NCBI GenBank assembly: GCA_900708905.1
Contig: CAADRB010000033.1
Span: 109,369-173,368 of the forward strand
From: Hymenolepis diminuta
Lineage: Eukaryota; Platyhelminthes; Cestoda; Cyclophyllidea; Hymenolepididae
Direction: 5' to 3'
Length of the DNA stretch: 64,000 bases
Both the position numbers and the translations under genes were made by a program. The stretch's first letter is position 1. Every line of letters starts with the position of its first letter. Of the stretch, positions 37,482 to 50,051 are shown in pieces. The notes under the pieces are model-generated. The model made no database searches and was not told the origin of the DNA. It worked only from the letters and a program-made list of their open reading frames with translations.

Positions 37482-38724
37482 TGGCATTATTGAGGTCTTA
37501 CCCTTTAACCTGCGAGATCACATGAAGCTCCTCACCCAGATTTTCCGAAATACGAGCAAGACAATGAAAAGGAAGAAAAAGTTTTAAAGAAGTTCAAAAG
37601 GGAAAAAATTGTTGACGTGATAATTCTCACTTAAAAGCAAACAAACTCCAAACTCTATTTTCTTCACTCTGATATGTTTATGAAATATACCTCGGTCTTT
37701 AAACCTTGTTATCAATTTTCCCTACCCTTGATCCAACGCCCGCATTAGGAGATCAACTCTACTTTTCAGACACATTATTGGCTTTCGAGGTTTCCGCTTT
37801 ACACTGTTCTCTACAGATAAAGTTTCTACTGTGTTCTCATTCCTATTCCCTGAAGGTGGAGTTCGTAAATGTTAGAAAGGCTATATCAAAACAAGTTTTC
37901 CGCATCACGCATCGGAATCTTCTAAATTGAAGCCTAGTCTGTAATAGAGTGATGAAAAAATTCAATCACTCTGGCTTATACAGATTAAAAAGAGAAGTGG
38001 TAGAACGCGGGTATATCTATTCGGTGGTTACAGAATACCTCCATCTTGTTAAGATGAGTATAGAGAAGTAATAGCAGAACACCTTTCTTTGTCGTCCTAA
38101 CTAACCCAAATAACTGTGAAGGAATATAGGTTTAATTCACTATGCACTGCAAAGGTTATCAATAATCGTTATTTCCTTAAAAAACGATCAGATAGTGATC
38201 ATAAGTTTGTCACATTATTTGTTTTAGTCAATGGTCAAAATGAATGCAATGTCTATATCCCATAGTTCCAGGCATGTCAAATGAAAAGAGAGTACTTTTC
38301 CAAAAATCGGTTATCTGTTGAGATTGTGTTCATGAAATACAAAGATTACTGTGGAGCTGGCATAATGTCAAAATCGTGGAAATGAAATATGGTCTAATAG
38401 GATATTTTCATCACCCAGTTACGAAAATTTTATTTCGTTATTCATATGCATGTAGGCAAATGCCATGTTACACATGAAAAATTTATTCCGGTTCTAAAAT
38501 ATTTTAAACATTGCAGTTATATTTGCATTTTTAGTCTGCCTACAGTGATTAAATACTACTAATATTACTGGGGCGGCTTATTAATAAGTCGAGATTCTAA
38601 TTATTGTATTACACGATTTAGCAACATATTTAAGATAAAAGCAAATATATGAGTATTGTACTTGTAAAAATATATTTCTTTATGATAAAAGTGGTGCAAA
38701 TGGAATCAATAAATGTATTATAGT

Positions 38725-41700
38725 TTAGGCCAGGTATCTGTACTCATGAAGATCCTTTGGATTACGTTCTAAATAGCCCTGGTCAATCAGTTTCTCAATG
38801 GAGATTTTGATCTCCTTAACAGAAGGGTGGAAACAACAATTTTCTTCCTCCTTGATACGTTTCAACAGCTCAGCATGCTTTATTGACTTTTCGTGCTTCA
38901 AGATACGCATAATTGTAGCCTGGGTGAAGCATTCGCAGTTCTCTTGAGTTTCTTTCTGCACTTTTCTTCCTTTTTCCTAATAATAGAATGAACAAAATGT
39001 TAGAGTTGGAAGCCACATCATATAAAAACAGCTGACTATTGCAAATTATTCGTAATTGAACTTACTTCTTCCGAGTTGAGAAGTGTGGAGTCGTAGATTA
39101 AATTCACGTTTATATCCGAATTTGTATAAGCACGGTTCAGTGCGATTATTGATGCCTCCTAAAATGCAATCAAGAATGATAAAATACTAAAAGACAACTT
39201 TGAATCAATGAAGCTTTTTACAAATAGTAATGCTTTGAAAATTGTATCTGGTAGGTGACCACTACTGCTGCAGACACTATTTGCAAAATATTTTTTGTGC
39301 CTTCTCAGTTAACGCATTTACTTTTCAGCCTTGTCTAATATTTATAAGTGCCCTAAAACCACTGGCAAAATAACTTAAAAATTCATATTCTCGCCCCTAT
39401 GTTCTTCCAAACGCACTTTTGAGGTTAACAATTCATATAAACGCTATTGGAATTTCCGCGATTGTTTAGGAACAGTTACGAAATCCAGTCGGAAAACTAC
39501 ATCGACTTCCATTTTTTAAGCCTCCTATGAATTTTCCATTTTTATGCTTACATTGAAATAATGTATATTAAGTTATAAGTCAGTAACCCACGGTATATTC
39601 ATTCGTTGAAGAAAGATCATCTGGACGAAGTAATTTGAGGAAGCCAGCATCAACTAAAGGCTTCACTGCTTTCTTAACGATCTCCTCCTCATCGCATTTG
39701 ACTTCTGATCTATCGGCAGATACAGATTTTACCGGCATTAGATTAAGGCGTAGATCTTCCAGCGTCATTTGATCAACATCCCTTGTCTCAAAGAGGGACA
39801 AAACACCTGCATGCAGTCCAAAAAGTTGAAGTGTATACTGGCGACCATCGTCGGCGTAAAGGATTTTACACTCTGCTGTACAGACTGACAGAGCCCAACA
39901 CAGGTTTCTCTTGCTGTATTTCGTTTTATAAAAGGCTTCAAAGTGGACGCGATAATCAGCCAGAGAGGATATGTGATTGAGGTCAATTGTTGAATTCTCT
40001 GCCTTAATTGGCCAATAACTTTTCTAAATGAGGAAACGCGCAGCACTCAAATAAAAGATGAAGAGATACAATTCAGTGGAATACACGCGTTCATTACTTA
40101 CACTGAGAACACTGCACTGATAGGACAAAGGAAGAGAAATATTACAGTCAGTGAGATATTTTTGGAAGTCATCGTTAATTGTTTCTGATGACTTTACATC
40201 GGCGATCATTAACCTGCATTTGAAAGCCAATTCGTTACCACAATCTTCATTCAATTTTGCTAATGTTAATTCTTCCAAATTCAATGACGCGGTGCGGTTC
40301 AATAACAACCGACAACTGAGACTTCTTTGATAGCACTAGAAAAGATGCAAAATGAAAGTTAAGTGTGATAGGAATTTATTTATCAAGAGCTTATTCACTG
40401 CAGAATTTTAAATTAACAGATTAATTTAGCTAAGTTGGTTGATGGATAAGCTCTGAATGAGGAAAGATATCGCTTTTTGTCATAATTAACACTTATTTTT
40501 TCCCTTTTCCAAAGAAGAAGTATCGGGAAGTAACGTCTCCCAAGTGGTTGAATTATATCCTCACACCTATAAGATCCATGATTCCCACCTACAGGCACGG
40601 AAGCATTAGTAACCATTCCAAGTCAAAACGCTTCGTAACCTATTCTGTGTTATGTCAAAACTGAGATATTGATTATCATACACAATCAGTTTGTCCTCCT
40701 AACCACTGAAAGGAAAATGAATTTTAGTGACAAGACCATAACTAGACAAGCATCTTCTCTAATGGAGTCAATAGTGAACAACCCTAATCCAAAAATCAAA
40801 TGAAGTAAGGCCCCCTGATGCCTTGAAATTTCACTCAGCATCATTTTGATTCCTTCCCCTTTTTAGCATTTGTTGGACTTCAAATTAGCCTATTTCAACC
40901 GAATCACCTTTGATTAAAAGGGGTCATTTTTGTATTATTGTGAGCAAAAATAAAAGTTGGGTCTGTAAAATTCGACTTTGAAGATAAGCATGTTTACTAA
41001 TAATACACCAAATGATACTATTACTCAACGTAATATACGAAAAGTCCAAAATTTTTAATTTTGAAAACAACCGGCACCGAATAACAGTAAGTCCAACAAA
41101 TGATAAAGAGGAGGGGATCGGAAAGATAAAATTGCAAATTTCAGTGAGTCTTACTGCATTTGATTCTTTGGACTCGAGTTGTACAATATTTGGTAAATGG
41201 GCAGTTCACGTTCCAAAATTCAAATTTCATAATTCGTCCCTTGGATTGCAGCAAATGGCTGTCTACGATGTTCCCAGTTTATTGACCTCTATTATTAAAT
41301 CATGAGGAGTCGGTCTCGATGCTTTAATTTATCTTTTTCTTCTATTGTTTGAGGAGGCAAACGATTTTATGTGATATCTTGCAATTTACCCCTTTAGCAT
41401 GGCAAAGACGCGTTCTATAAAAATTTTAAGAGAGCACTTTAGCCATGTTCACTCAAGGTGAACTCATTTGTTGAAAGCAATTTGAAGGTAGTGGTTAGTC
41501 AAACATTTTTTTAATTATCTCTGACAAATGGCTGAGTAAAATAAAGTTAAGAGGGTCGGATCACACACGTACTACGTTTATTTCCACGTATAATTGAACT
41601 TAATCTGACTTTGTCAGTTGTTAAATCTTGTCATGATCAATGGCCTGATCTCGAACTTTAGCATTAAGTTAACTGAATTTATTAATACAAAAAAGTCGAG

Positions 41701-43342
41701 ATGATAATTAATATCTTAAAATTCCCATAAGAAAATATTGAGTGGTTTTAAAAGAATAAATTACATCCAGATGAAATCTAGAATATGTGAGGTATATTCA
41801 AAGTAACAGTCACTAATGAAATTTTCCTCTGGCATTCGATTGTCAGGAAATATCAACACGGAAATATCATACAGTTTACCACTGGAATGCGAATTCAACT
41901 CACCTGCCAGAAAAGATCCCTCTCTTTGATGTATTTACTAAGACTAATTACGGCTGAAACCTTCTCATTTAATTCCTCATTAGTTAAATGTTGTTCATGA
42001 CATCCGAGCACTTCATCCAAATAATGGTTCATATATTGGGCCACTCGAATTGAGTTTCTAGAGTGAAAATAGAATCAACTGAGAGACAAAAATACCTCAA
42101 TGTTCTATTAGAGAAGCATACCTGAGTTGGACGAACCATTCAATACACTTTCCAAAACCACTCACTTAAGGGCTTATTCTCTAGCCACTTACAATAAACT
42201 CCCAATATCTCACCATACCCACTATTTTGATTATTGGAATTTGGCTGTTCACCGAGCTCTGATGAGCGGTCATTTTGCATAGAACTGCTAATATGCGTGC
42301 TACCGTGGTCAACATGAGGCCTTTTGACTAGTGATTATGGAGTATCGATCAATTCACTCATTAGTAGACCAACGAACGTATCTCCTCTCTAGCTACTAAG
42401 ATAGTTTACATAACTATTGTAACAAACCAACCGCTTTTGAGCAATACGGCCCTACAAGTCCTATCGCCCAATAAGGAATAAAAAAGTAAAGAGAAAAATC
42501 AAAACTCACGGGATTTGATCATTGGAGATGGGTTCTAATGTCTTCGAAGCCGTGTTTGCTGCAACAAACCCCAAAGAAGAATTGATGACTTGCTCGAAAG
42601 ATTCATCCATTGTTCTAAGGAAGGAGGAGGTTCCGCCAAAAACTTGGTCAATAAGCCGTATTAAGTGGTCGCGTTCTGTCAGGATTTTTTTCACAAAATA
42701 TGAATGAGCCTAAAACATAAATCAAAGATTTCACATTGCACACATTGTTAAAAAGAAATTACTGTTTTTACTTTGCAACTTACAGATATATCATTAGGAA
42801 TGTCAGCTAAAAGAGAGCTAACCTTCGCTTTCACATGTAGATTAAATGTTTTTAACAGCTTATCGCATTGGTTAATCGTCTTGTAAAGCTGGTAGAATTT
42901 GCGTAGCACTAAATGTAAAAAGAAACAATCGAATTAATCCGTAAGCATTTCCAATAATAATAAAGTCTAATTAAAGCGCACCATCTTCCTCTTCGGTGTC
43001 GAGCAGTTTACGAACACTGGAATTAAGGAAATCCCATTGTTGATCAACAAGAGTTTCACCGAAAAGATTAACTATTTCTCCACACAAATAAGGGTAGTAT
43101 TTACTCGCTCGTTTAGTTTCATGATGGAGAAATTCGAGAGCCTTAAAAGAGTGGGATTAATTTAAAGATAAAAAAAAGTTAACCTCTGAAATAAAATCAA
43201 TGCAAGACAGTGTACATGCTCGAGTTGACCATTCAGAATAAAAGACTCGAGTGTCTTTTATTAACGGCCTTTCAAACAAATCGACATAAACACTAGGGCT
43301 ATTCCCCATTGCATCAATGAGTAGAAAGGACTCTAGACAGGT
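38725..43342 (-). pseudogene. Cullin-2-like gene, 5'-truncated left-arm copy
   Basis: Mirror copy of the complete cullin gene at 50052-55286. Exons: 43342-43184 (partial exon 3), 43141-42982, 42908-42784, 42709-42510, 42057-41904, 40335-40102, 40023-39592, 39158-39066, 38976-38725. The arm breakpoint falls 40 bases into exon 3, so codons 1-182 (the N-terminal cullin repeat) are absent; no homologous exons 1-2 are found on the spacer side. What remains, 601 residues to the C-terminal neddylation domain, is identical to the full gene as far as compared. Without a start and promoter it should not make a cullin, though antisense or chimeric transcripts are possible. If the inverted repeat is an assembly artefact, this copy does not exist. 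Confidence 0.85.
40785..41300. repeat. Family B repeats in cullin intron 7 (left arm)
   Basis: Two family-B pieces in opposite orientation lie in the large intron: about 40785-40905 (reverse: CAAAAATCAAATGAAG, CACTCAGCATC, TTCCCC-TTTTAGCATTTGTTGGACTT) and about 41095-41300 (forward, with TTTGATTCTTTGGACTCGAGTTGTA). Their presence helps explain the 1,566-1,568-bp size of an intron in a gene whose first introns are 35-42 bp. The mirror copies are at 52711-52916 and 53106-53226. Confidence 0.5.
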
Positions 43343-44663
43343 CTGTTACAACCCTCATCCTTTCGCCTAGAAAGCCAAGCTTCAGCTGAACACACATCAC
43401 AACTGCAAGGAGTAATGAATTTTTATGACCAAAACAGCCCTAACCGTAGCTAAAGATATTCAAGGATTTAACATACTGTAACAGTTTCCCTTAAAAAACT
43501 GGTAAGATGAAATATACGTTGGATTAATTTTTTCTGTTTTATACCGATTTACATATTTATTAAACCTATTCTCATAAAAGAATTCTCCTTTGTATTTCAC
43601 CACTTCCACTTCATCCCATATATGTGTCAGCATTTTATTAAATCCATTTGATCAACGGAAATATGACCATTTAATATTAGTTTTACAAATGCGATTTTGA
43701 TATAAATACGCATAGCTTTAAATATTACAGTCACCAAATGGGGAGGAAGGTAAAATAAAAGGATATTTTTCTGGACAAGAAAGGAGCTCAAGTTTCAATT
43801 TACACCTCTTTGTCTAAAACATCTTTTGTTTATCTGCAAAGTTCATTTCTGTTGGAGATTCGTTTTCAAACAATTGGGGGCGTTTGAATGTACATTAAAA
43901 TCCTTTTGTAGCTTCAAGGTTGCATATCTCACGATCTAAGTCGACTGATGCAAAGAGCAGTGCAAGTTTAAAGATTGTTTGGTTTTGACCGGTGTAGATT
44001 GATACTTACAGATTTGAAACCAGCTAAAACATTAACTTTGTACAGTTCTGTTAAGCCAAATTATATTGACGATGCGTTAGTATTTAGGCTTTATTCTACC
44101 TTAGCATAAATAAATGCAGTGAGCTGTCTCCTAAAATGATGTCCTGTTAAAACTCAAAACATAGCCTCTTTCTGTAATAGCCCAAGAGGACATAGTAAAA
44201 GAAACTGGGAGATAGCAGTAGGAGACGCCTATCGTTAGCTCCACGTGCATCATCATATTTTTAATATAGTTTTTGTTCGAAGGTTAGAATTTAATTTATC
44301 CTTTATTGCCAATAATTGTGACCACTTTGGATGTCTGTGCTACCCTTGATGAAATATTTATAATATTAATCAGACGTTTAATTATCTTTTTAATCAAATA
44401 ACATTTTGTTCTCCTTACCTTAAATAGAATATTTTCAAAGTTCATTTCAATATTACTCTATTTGACACATATATATGCTCATATATTTGTCGACTGAAGG
44501 TATATTGTATTCAAAGTCAGTTTCGAATACTTCTTATATCTTGGAGGCTGTAATGGATCTAACTATTCAATTATCTTAGGTCAGGTATCTACATAATTAA
44601 ATGAGTCTCCTGTCTGCTAAAATAATTTTCCACTGATTATTAGACAAAACAAGCAAAACAAAG
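43343..44663. other. Spacer, left part
   Basis: Unique DNA between the left arm and the mariner copy. No exon, RNA gene or repeat was recognised. In particular the first two cullin exons are not present in mirrored form. Confidence 0.5.
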
Positions 44664-45943
44664 TACAGGGTGCATAAGGTGTCTGAGGGCACTTATATTT
44701 TTGTAATTTAAACTAACCCGATAATAATTAATGTATCTTTTATATCAGAAGATCACACGCCAGAATATACTATACCTAATGAGATGAAAAGACACACTGT
44801 AATAGTTACTATAAAAGCTAAATACAACTTAGAAATTGTAAGATTCATAAAAGTTGACAGATCTTTCGTTTGCAAAGTTAGAAAGGAGTTGAATGAAAAC
44901 AATGGGGAAGAATTGGCCACCACGAGGAAGAGAAAAGATCATTCTCAACGCTTTGCTTACTCAATCACTCACTCAAAACACCTGAGTTTGTGAGAAGGGT
45001 GCATAGCATGGAATGGCATGGCACAGCATGACATGACATGATGGACGAAAATTGTGCGAAGTCAATGTACAACATCTTGCCTAACATCTTCAAGTGTCTG
45101 AAGGAACAACAATATATAAGGAATGTTGTTCATCAAGACCTCGGATACAAATCATACGTTTTTAGGCGAGGTGGTCAGTTTATGTGGACAAAAACAACTG
45201 AAGAGAATTGTTTAATGCGCGCGAAAGGACTCTCAAAGAAATTAAGGCACCCAGAAGAATAGGAATGTTTTGGGTTTTTCTTCGACGAAAACAGCTTCCA
45301 CCAGGATGAAAAAGTCAATTAAAGAAATGGTAGGTGGCTGGCTATGTGGGGGGCGGACTCTACTGAAGTTCCAACTGTTATGCATGTGGACGAAGTTTCC
45401 ACCAACAGTGATGCTTTTTGGCGTTGTTAGCAGTGTAGAACACACCATGACTCTTCCATCTTTTCCACAGGGTCTTAGAGTTAATGCAGATGTAGATGCC
45501 TATGTGAGGACTCTTCAAACCATTGTTATTAAATCGCCTTGGATAGGCAGTATTACCAGTGGAGGAAGACCTTCCTATTTCTTCCGACAAGATTCAGCTC
45601 CCCACAAAGCTCTCAAAATGCAGGATTGGATGACCGAGAATTTGCATCGTCATATCACGCCAAACTTATGGACTCCTCCTAACTACTCACCAGACCTTTA
45701 TCCTTTGCATTACCAAGTGTGTACATTATTACCATCTAATCTGATTAAAGCTTGCAGTCAGTCACTGTCGCACTCGAACTGAGTGGGTGATAGGAGTCGA
45801 AGGAGGATATATAGAGTAAAACTTAGGTTGATATTATGTTTATTTGTTTTGCTACAAGGAATTGTAAGTTTCAATCATTAACAATTTCATTTACTGTTTT
45901 TCTAAAAGTGTGTAGGTGGCCTCAGATGCCTACGCACCCCGTA
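44664..45943 (+). mobile_element. Mariner-like DNA transposon, dead copy 1
   Basis: About 1.28 kb bounded by TA dinucleotides with imperfect terminal inverted repeats: CAGGGTGCATAAGGTGTCTG at 44666 on, and the complement of a similar sequence (CGGGGTGCGTAGGCATCTG) ending at 45941. Inside are pieces of a Tc1/mariner transposase: an N-terminal DNA-binding region (44784-44993, IVRFIKVDRSFVCKVRKEL), VFRRGGQFMWT (about 45155-45190), FFFDE (about 45272-45287), KFPPTVMLFGVVSS and GLRVNADVDAYV. The catalytic motifs RQDSAPHK and NYSPDLYPLHY follow, with 33 residues between their two aspartates. Frameshifts and stops separate these pieces, so it makes no transposase. A second copy of the same family is at the right end of the window. 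Confidence 0.88.
45001..45043. repeat. Simple repeat inside the mariner copy
   Basis: A run of imperfect CATGG/CATGA pentamer-like units (GGCATGGCACAGCATGACATGACATGATG) has expanded inside the dead transposase reading frame. Confidence 0.6.
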
Positions 45944-48900
45944 TTTGTTCTACAACCGTCGATATCAGAAGAGCAACTTCGTGCAAAAGTATTATCACAA
46001 TCAGCCCTCTAAACTTAAAGATGGGAGCGGTACCATTATCCCAGTCTTTTAAACTTGGTTAATGCAAGAGCAGGCTGTTGGAGAACTGAAACCGAGTTCA
46101 CCAATTCAAGGGTTAAGACTAATAGCCAGCAGCTAACAACAAACAAAAAAGTAGAGCACTAATAATTGTATAGGCCAAAGTGTATTGAATAAACCACGAT
46201 GAGGATTCGAGAGAGTAGGAGAAAGATGAGTGGTAGAGGAGATGATGGGGGAGGGGAGAGGGGTAAGCGCACCAGCAGATATATGGCAAGCGGTATCAGC
46301 GTTTGTGAGTAAAAATACAAAGACAGTTTATGAGTCACTTGGTCGATGACGCGCGTGAGGATATGAGTGCAGATGAATTTTTAAATGAAACAGAACAGTT
46401 TTTAAAAAAAATAAGAATCGGTTAACTTTTCTAGACGGGACAGGTAGGAGTTTGAGTCATAGGGCGAATAACCAGCACATTTTCATAATGTGGCTAAAGT
46501 GTAATTTTAGAAAATACATAGAGTCATCTTTCAGGGTTTTCTACAATGAAGCAATCTTGAACTGGATAAGATTTGAAAAATATAAATAAATGCTAACATT
46601 TTTTCTTGAAGGTCAGTATTAAATACAATTTTACTTTTTTGCCGTCGAAGTAAATTCCTATCTTCTCAAAAATGCCGGGGAATGAAGTCTAAAGTTTTTT
46701 TAGGATCTTGATCTCCTGTTGGTTCACATCATCTCTCTTTGTACATATTATATTAAATTATATGTACTACCTGTTCAAATCCTACCTTTTACCTTTAAAT
46801 ACCTTCAAATATCTTTAATTTAAATAGACCACGTCATTTTAAGAAATAAGCTGAATCAGTAGATTAATATTTTGAAATTTCTATCCAAACATTAACTTGA
46901 TATTAGCTCTTCTAATAATTCATTGTTTTAATTAGTACAGTTTACTTGGATGTGGACCAAAGATTAATGTTCCCATGACCTCTGACCCAACCAGTGATCG
47001 AGTTCACCGTTGATTCGCACAAGTGTGGTTATATCACAGCGATTATCCACTGCAATGGCTTGTTTAATAATTATCACTTAAGCCCTTCTTATGAAAGCTT
47101 TTTCCAACGCTAATCTTGGATGGAGGGGTCGTATCACGCATTTTCCCTTTATTAACGGTACCCAAACAGAACGGTTGGTTATTTAACTCAATGCAGGTGC
47201 ATATTTGAGCATCAAACGCGCGATTTCCCAGTGGACGCTTGGTTATCATAGTTGAAATTTATCCCACTTCTCACTGCTGGTTAATTAAGAAAGCTATTAT
47301 GTATTATGCTATCCAGAGAAACCGATCGATATCTAAAGGGAAAAAAATTTAGGAAATGGGTAGGAAGATTTAGCCCACGAGTTTGGCAATATTTACTTCT
47401 ATTCTCAACTCGGAAGTAGATGCGCGATAAGAAGTTTTGAAGAAAGGACCTTTTGGAAAGAATTACTGTAAATCTGATGCAACCGTTGAGGATTGCGTTC
47501 TGATTTTAGTCTTATCTTTTATAAAACTTAAATTCAATGACAAATGGAGCACTAAAAATCCATGTAGGTCGTTGGGTCTGAGGAGCAGTGGTCCTGTTGA
47601 TTGAACATGATTATCGCTCTCTTTTCGACAAAAATTGCATACATTTGACAGCTCCGCACTTCGCCGTTTTTCTCGAATTCCCTTGTGGTCAAGATTTATG
47701 TAGTTGGAAACGAAAAGAGACGATAGCATGTAAACCGAGGATATTCTTGAAGTTTTAATTTATTATTACAACCCGGATCCAAAGATCAAATGAAGGCTCT
47801 TTTTTACCTTGATGCCACTCTCAGCATCTCGTAATCCCCTCCCCTTAATCATTTTAAGCCCTTCTGCTAAATGATTAGTTCTGTAAAAAATTACTTTCTG
47901 ACAACTTCGAAACATCATAGAACAACTACTGTCTTCCTTTGAAAATTTTAAGGTGAAAATGATGAAGAACGAAGATAGAGAGATTACTTTCTACTGCCTA
48001 CAAAGAAATATGAATGTATAGAAGGCTTCTTGTGTTTATGTTTTGCACAGTTTTCTCTAGTTTTCAGACTTTATATAGAGCTAAACTCTAGACTTCCTGA
48101 CTTCACAAAATACTCCCACTTGGCTCCCACTTTATTCCTTACTGAACCGTTCTGCTATTTTTTATATTCGGATGCTATTCCATGGTTAATCGTTCAATCG
48201 TTTTCTACATTGCCATGCCATAGTACAATTATAACGACATTATTCAGTGGCTCTCAATTGCCACATAAACACAGTGGTACTTCCAGTTTATTAAACGAGC
48301 AGTTGAGAGAGTTTAGATGAGCATAAAGATCAGATTAAAGTAGGGAGAATGAACAATGTTTTAAATTCAATTTTTAAGAATGCTAACACAAGCCGGTAGT
48401 GGAATTAGCATACTTACATAAAATGATTTATATTGATAAATCAGAATCGTTATAAGCCTACTTAGGCCTATGCAGAAAGTGTTCAGGTTAAAATCAAAAT
48501 TGCATGGAAACTAGTGAGCCTCAATAAGTGCAAGGGAAGAAGAGAAAACAGAGGAGGAAGAAATGACACCGAGAACCGCATTAATCACCCAAGCAGTTGG
48601 TAACCGTTAACTTCCTGGGAAGTTGTAAGTATTTCTAGTTTGATTAGAGTTTTGGCAACAGCGTTCTAGAATAAAGTCTTATACTTAAAATACTGTCTAT
48701 TTAACTTCCGCGGTATTTGTTGCTGGCAAAACGGGGAGAAGTTGAATAAGGTTATGTAGAGAACATGTGCGGATATATGATAACGCATTGGCAAGAAGTA
48801 AACTTTAAAATATCAAAGACGTTAAATCACCTACTTACTCAAGTTAATAGATAAACAGTTGGGAGAAGAGTAGGTGAGTAGGAGTTGGTTAATTTGCATC

Positions 48901-50051
48901 AAGAAAAATTGAAAATACTTCCGGATGTGTCATAAGTCTACACAAGGATGTAATGAAATATCAGGCAAAGTTGGAATACTAAACAAGGCAAAATGATTCA
49001 CATTAGTCTATATAATTAATTCCTGGTAATTGGGATGACGGGTTCAAACAATTATAAATATTTGGTGTGATCTGGTATTTTGCTTACAAATGACTCGAAT
49101 TATTAGAAAAGGATATGATGGTTTGAATACTTTAATTTCCTCTTGTTTCTAATCTGCCAATAGAAATGGAGACAAGGTAGTTTCAAGGAACTGTATTTTA
49201 GGACATATCCACCGCGTGGCTGATTTGATGAAACTATATGCGGGTTGAAGGTGATGTTTTCTAAATGTAAAGTTGCATATTTCCTCAAAAGTTTTCAAGA
49301 ATATTAGTTTCTAAATCTCTATTCATTTGCATGACAGATCATACGTATAAATGTGGTTCGATAATTCAGAGGTCACGGTTTAAATACCAAGTATCAATGA
49401 TCATGTGTTCGGTAATCTTCAGTTCTCGCTCAGTGAACGGAATGGCCAGTCGCACAAGTTAAGTTTGGCTAATGAAGATGGTTTCTGAAAGCGAATTCAT
49501 AACCAAGGAAGCTGCATTAAACTATCCTTTTACCCGAGTGTTGAGATTTATTGCTTAGCATTATTATCTAGGGCAGCAGCTGGATTTAAATCTCTGTAAT
49601 AAGTGAGCTTCAACTTGTAATATCTCTGTCCAACACTCTTCCATTCAATAGGCATTGGAAAGAGTAAGGGTAAATGCAAGTATTCCGCATTCAAAATGAA
49701 CCTTTTAACCGGAAAATTTGTAGGTCAATGCTTTTAGAAAAACAAAATAATCACCTACTATAATTTATAAATATTTCCCAAAATATGAAAAATCAACAAG
49801 GGTGATTCTTTTTTCTTTCAGAATTTCGAAGAGGCTATGACGGATTTTAAACTAACCATTAAGTTGAGAAAAAAATATAATATTTCATGAATTAATTTTT
49901 TTATTTTCTATTTAAAAATTATTTTTTTATTTTTTTCAATTTAATGTGTTATCTACAAATATTCAAACAAAAATTGTGTTTTAACACTTTCGTTCAAGGT
50001 TCATAGTGGCACCAAATTATCATAATTTCCCCCTGTGCGTTGCAGTTTATA
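45944..50051. other. Spacer, right part
   Basis: About 4.1 kb between the mariner and the cullin start codon. A purine-rich patch (46200-46265) is low-complexity. Repeat pieces are family A at about 47085-47185 (-) and 49365-49530 (+), and family B at about 47765-47885 (-). Open frames such as 47463-47729 (-) and 48030-48320 (+) show no family signature. The last few hundred bases upstream of 50052 are very AT-rich and presumably contain the cullin promoter or a trans-splice acceptor (TTGCAG at 50040-50045). Confidence 0.45.
49365..49530 (+). repeat. Dispersed repeat family A copy
   Basis: Contains TTCAGAGGTCACG, then TTCTCGCTCAGTGAACGGAATGGCCAGTCGCACAAGTTAAGTTTGGCTAATGAAG, the same order of blocks as at 20085-20170. 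Diverged but recognisable. Confidence 0.5.

Larger units (their letters stand above)
34808..43342 (+). repeat. Left arm of giant inverted repeat
   Basis: An 8,535-bp arm whose reverse complement is 50669-59203. Every paired feature obeys x + x' = 94011: reading frames at 35582, 36425, 37706, 38725, 39580, 41012 and 42506 reappear identically at the mirrored coordinates. So there is no net indel across the arm. By eye the only mismatch found is at 34825/59186, close to the outer end. Outer identity stops at 34808/59203 and inner identity at 43342/50669. The arm contains the 3' part of a cullin-2-like gene and about 3.9 kb of apparently non-coding DNA (34808-38724). Confidence 0.95.

Noticed and set aside
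45001..45043. CATGG/CATGA repeats as a possible CRISPR-like or telomeric array
   Set aside because: Units are short, imperfect and few, and lie within a dead transposase; a simple repeat explains them.
46290..46310. AAGCGGTATCAGC resembles part of a plasmid origin region
   Set aside because: Only about 13 bases match and the surroundings show no plasmid sequence, so vector contamination is not supported.
48030..48320. 96-codon open frame in the palindrome spacer
   Set aside because: No family similarity or conserved motif; hydrophobic composition expected for T-rich DNA.
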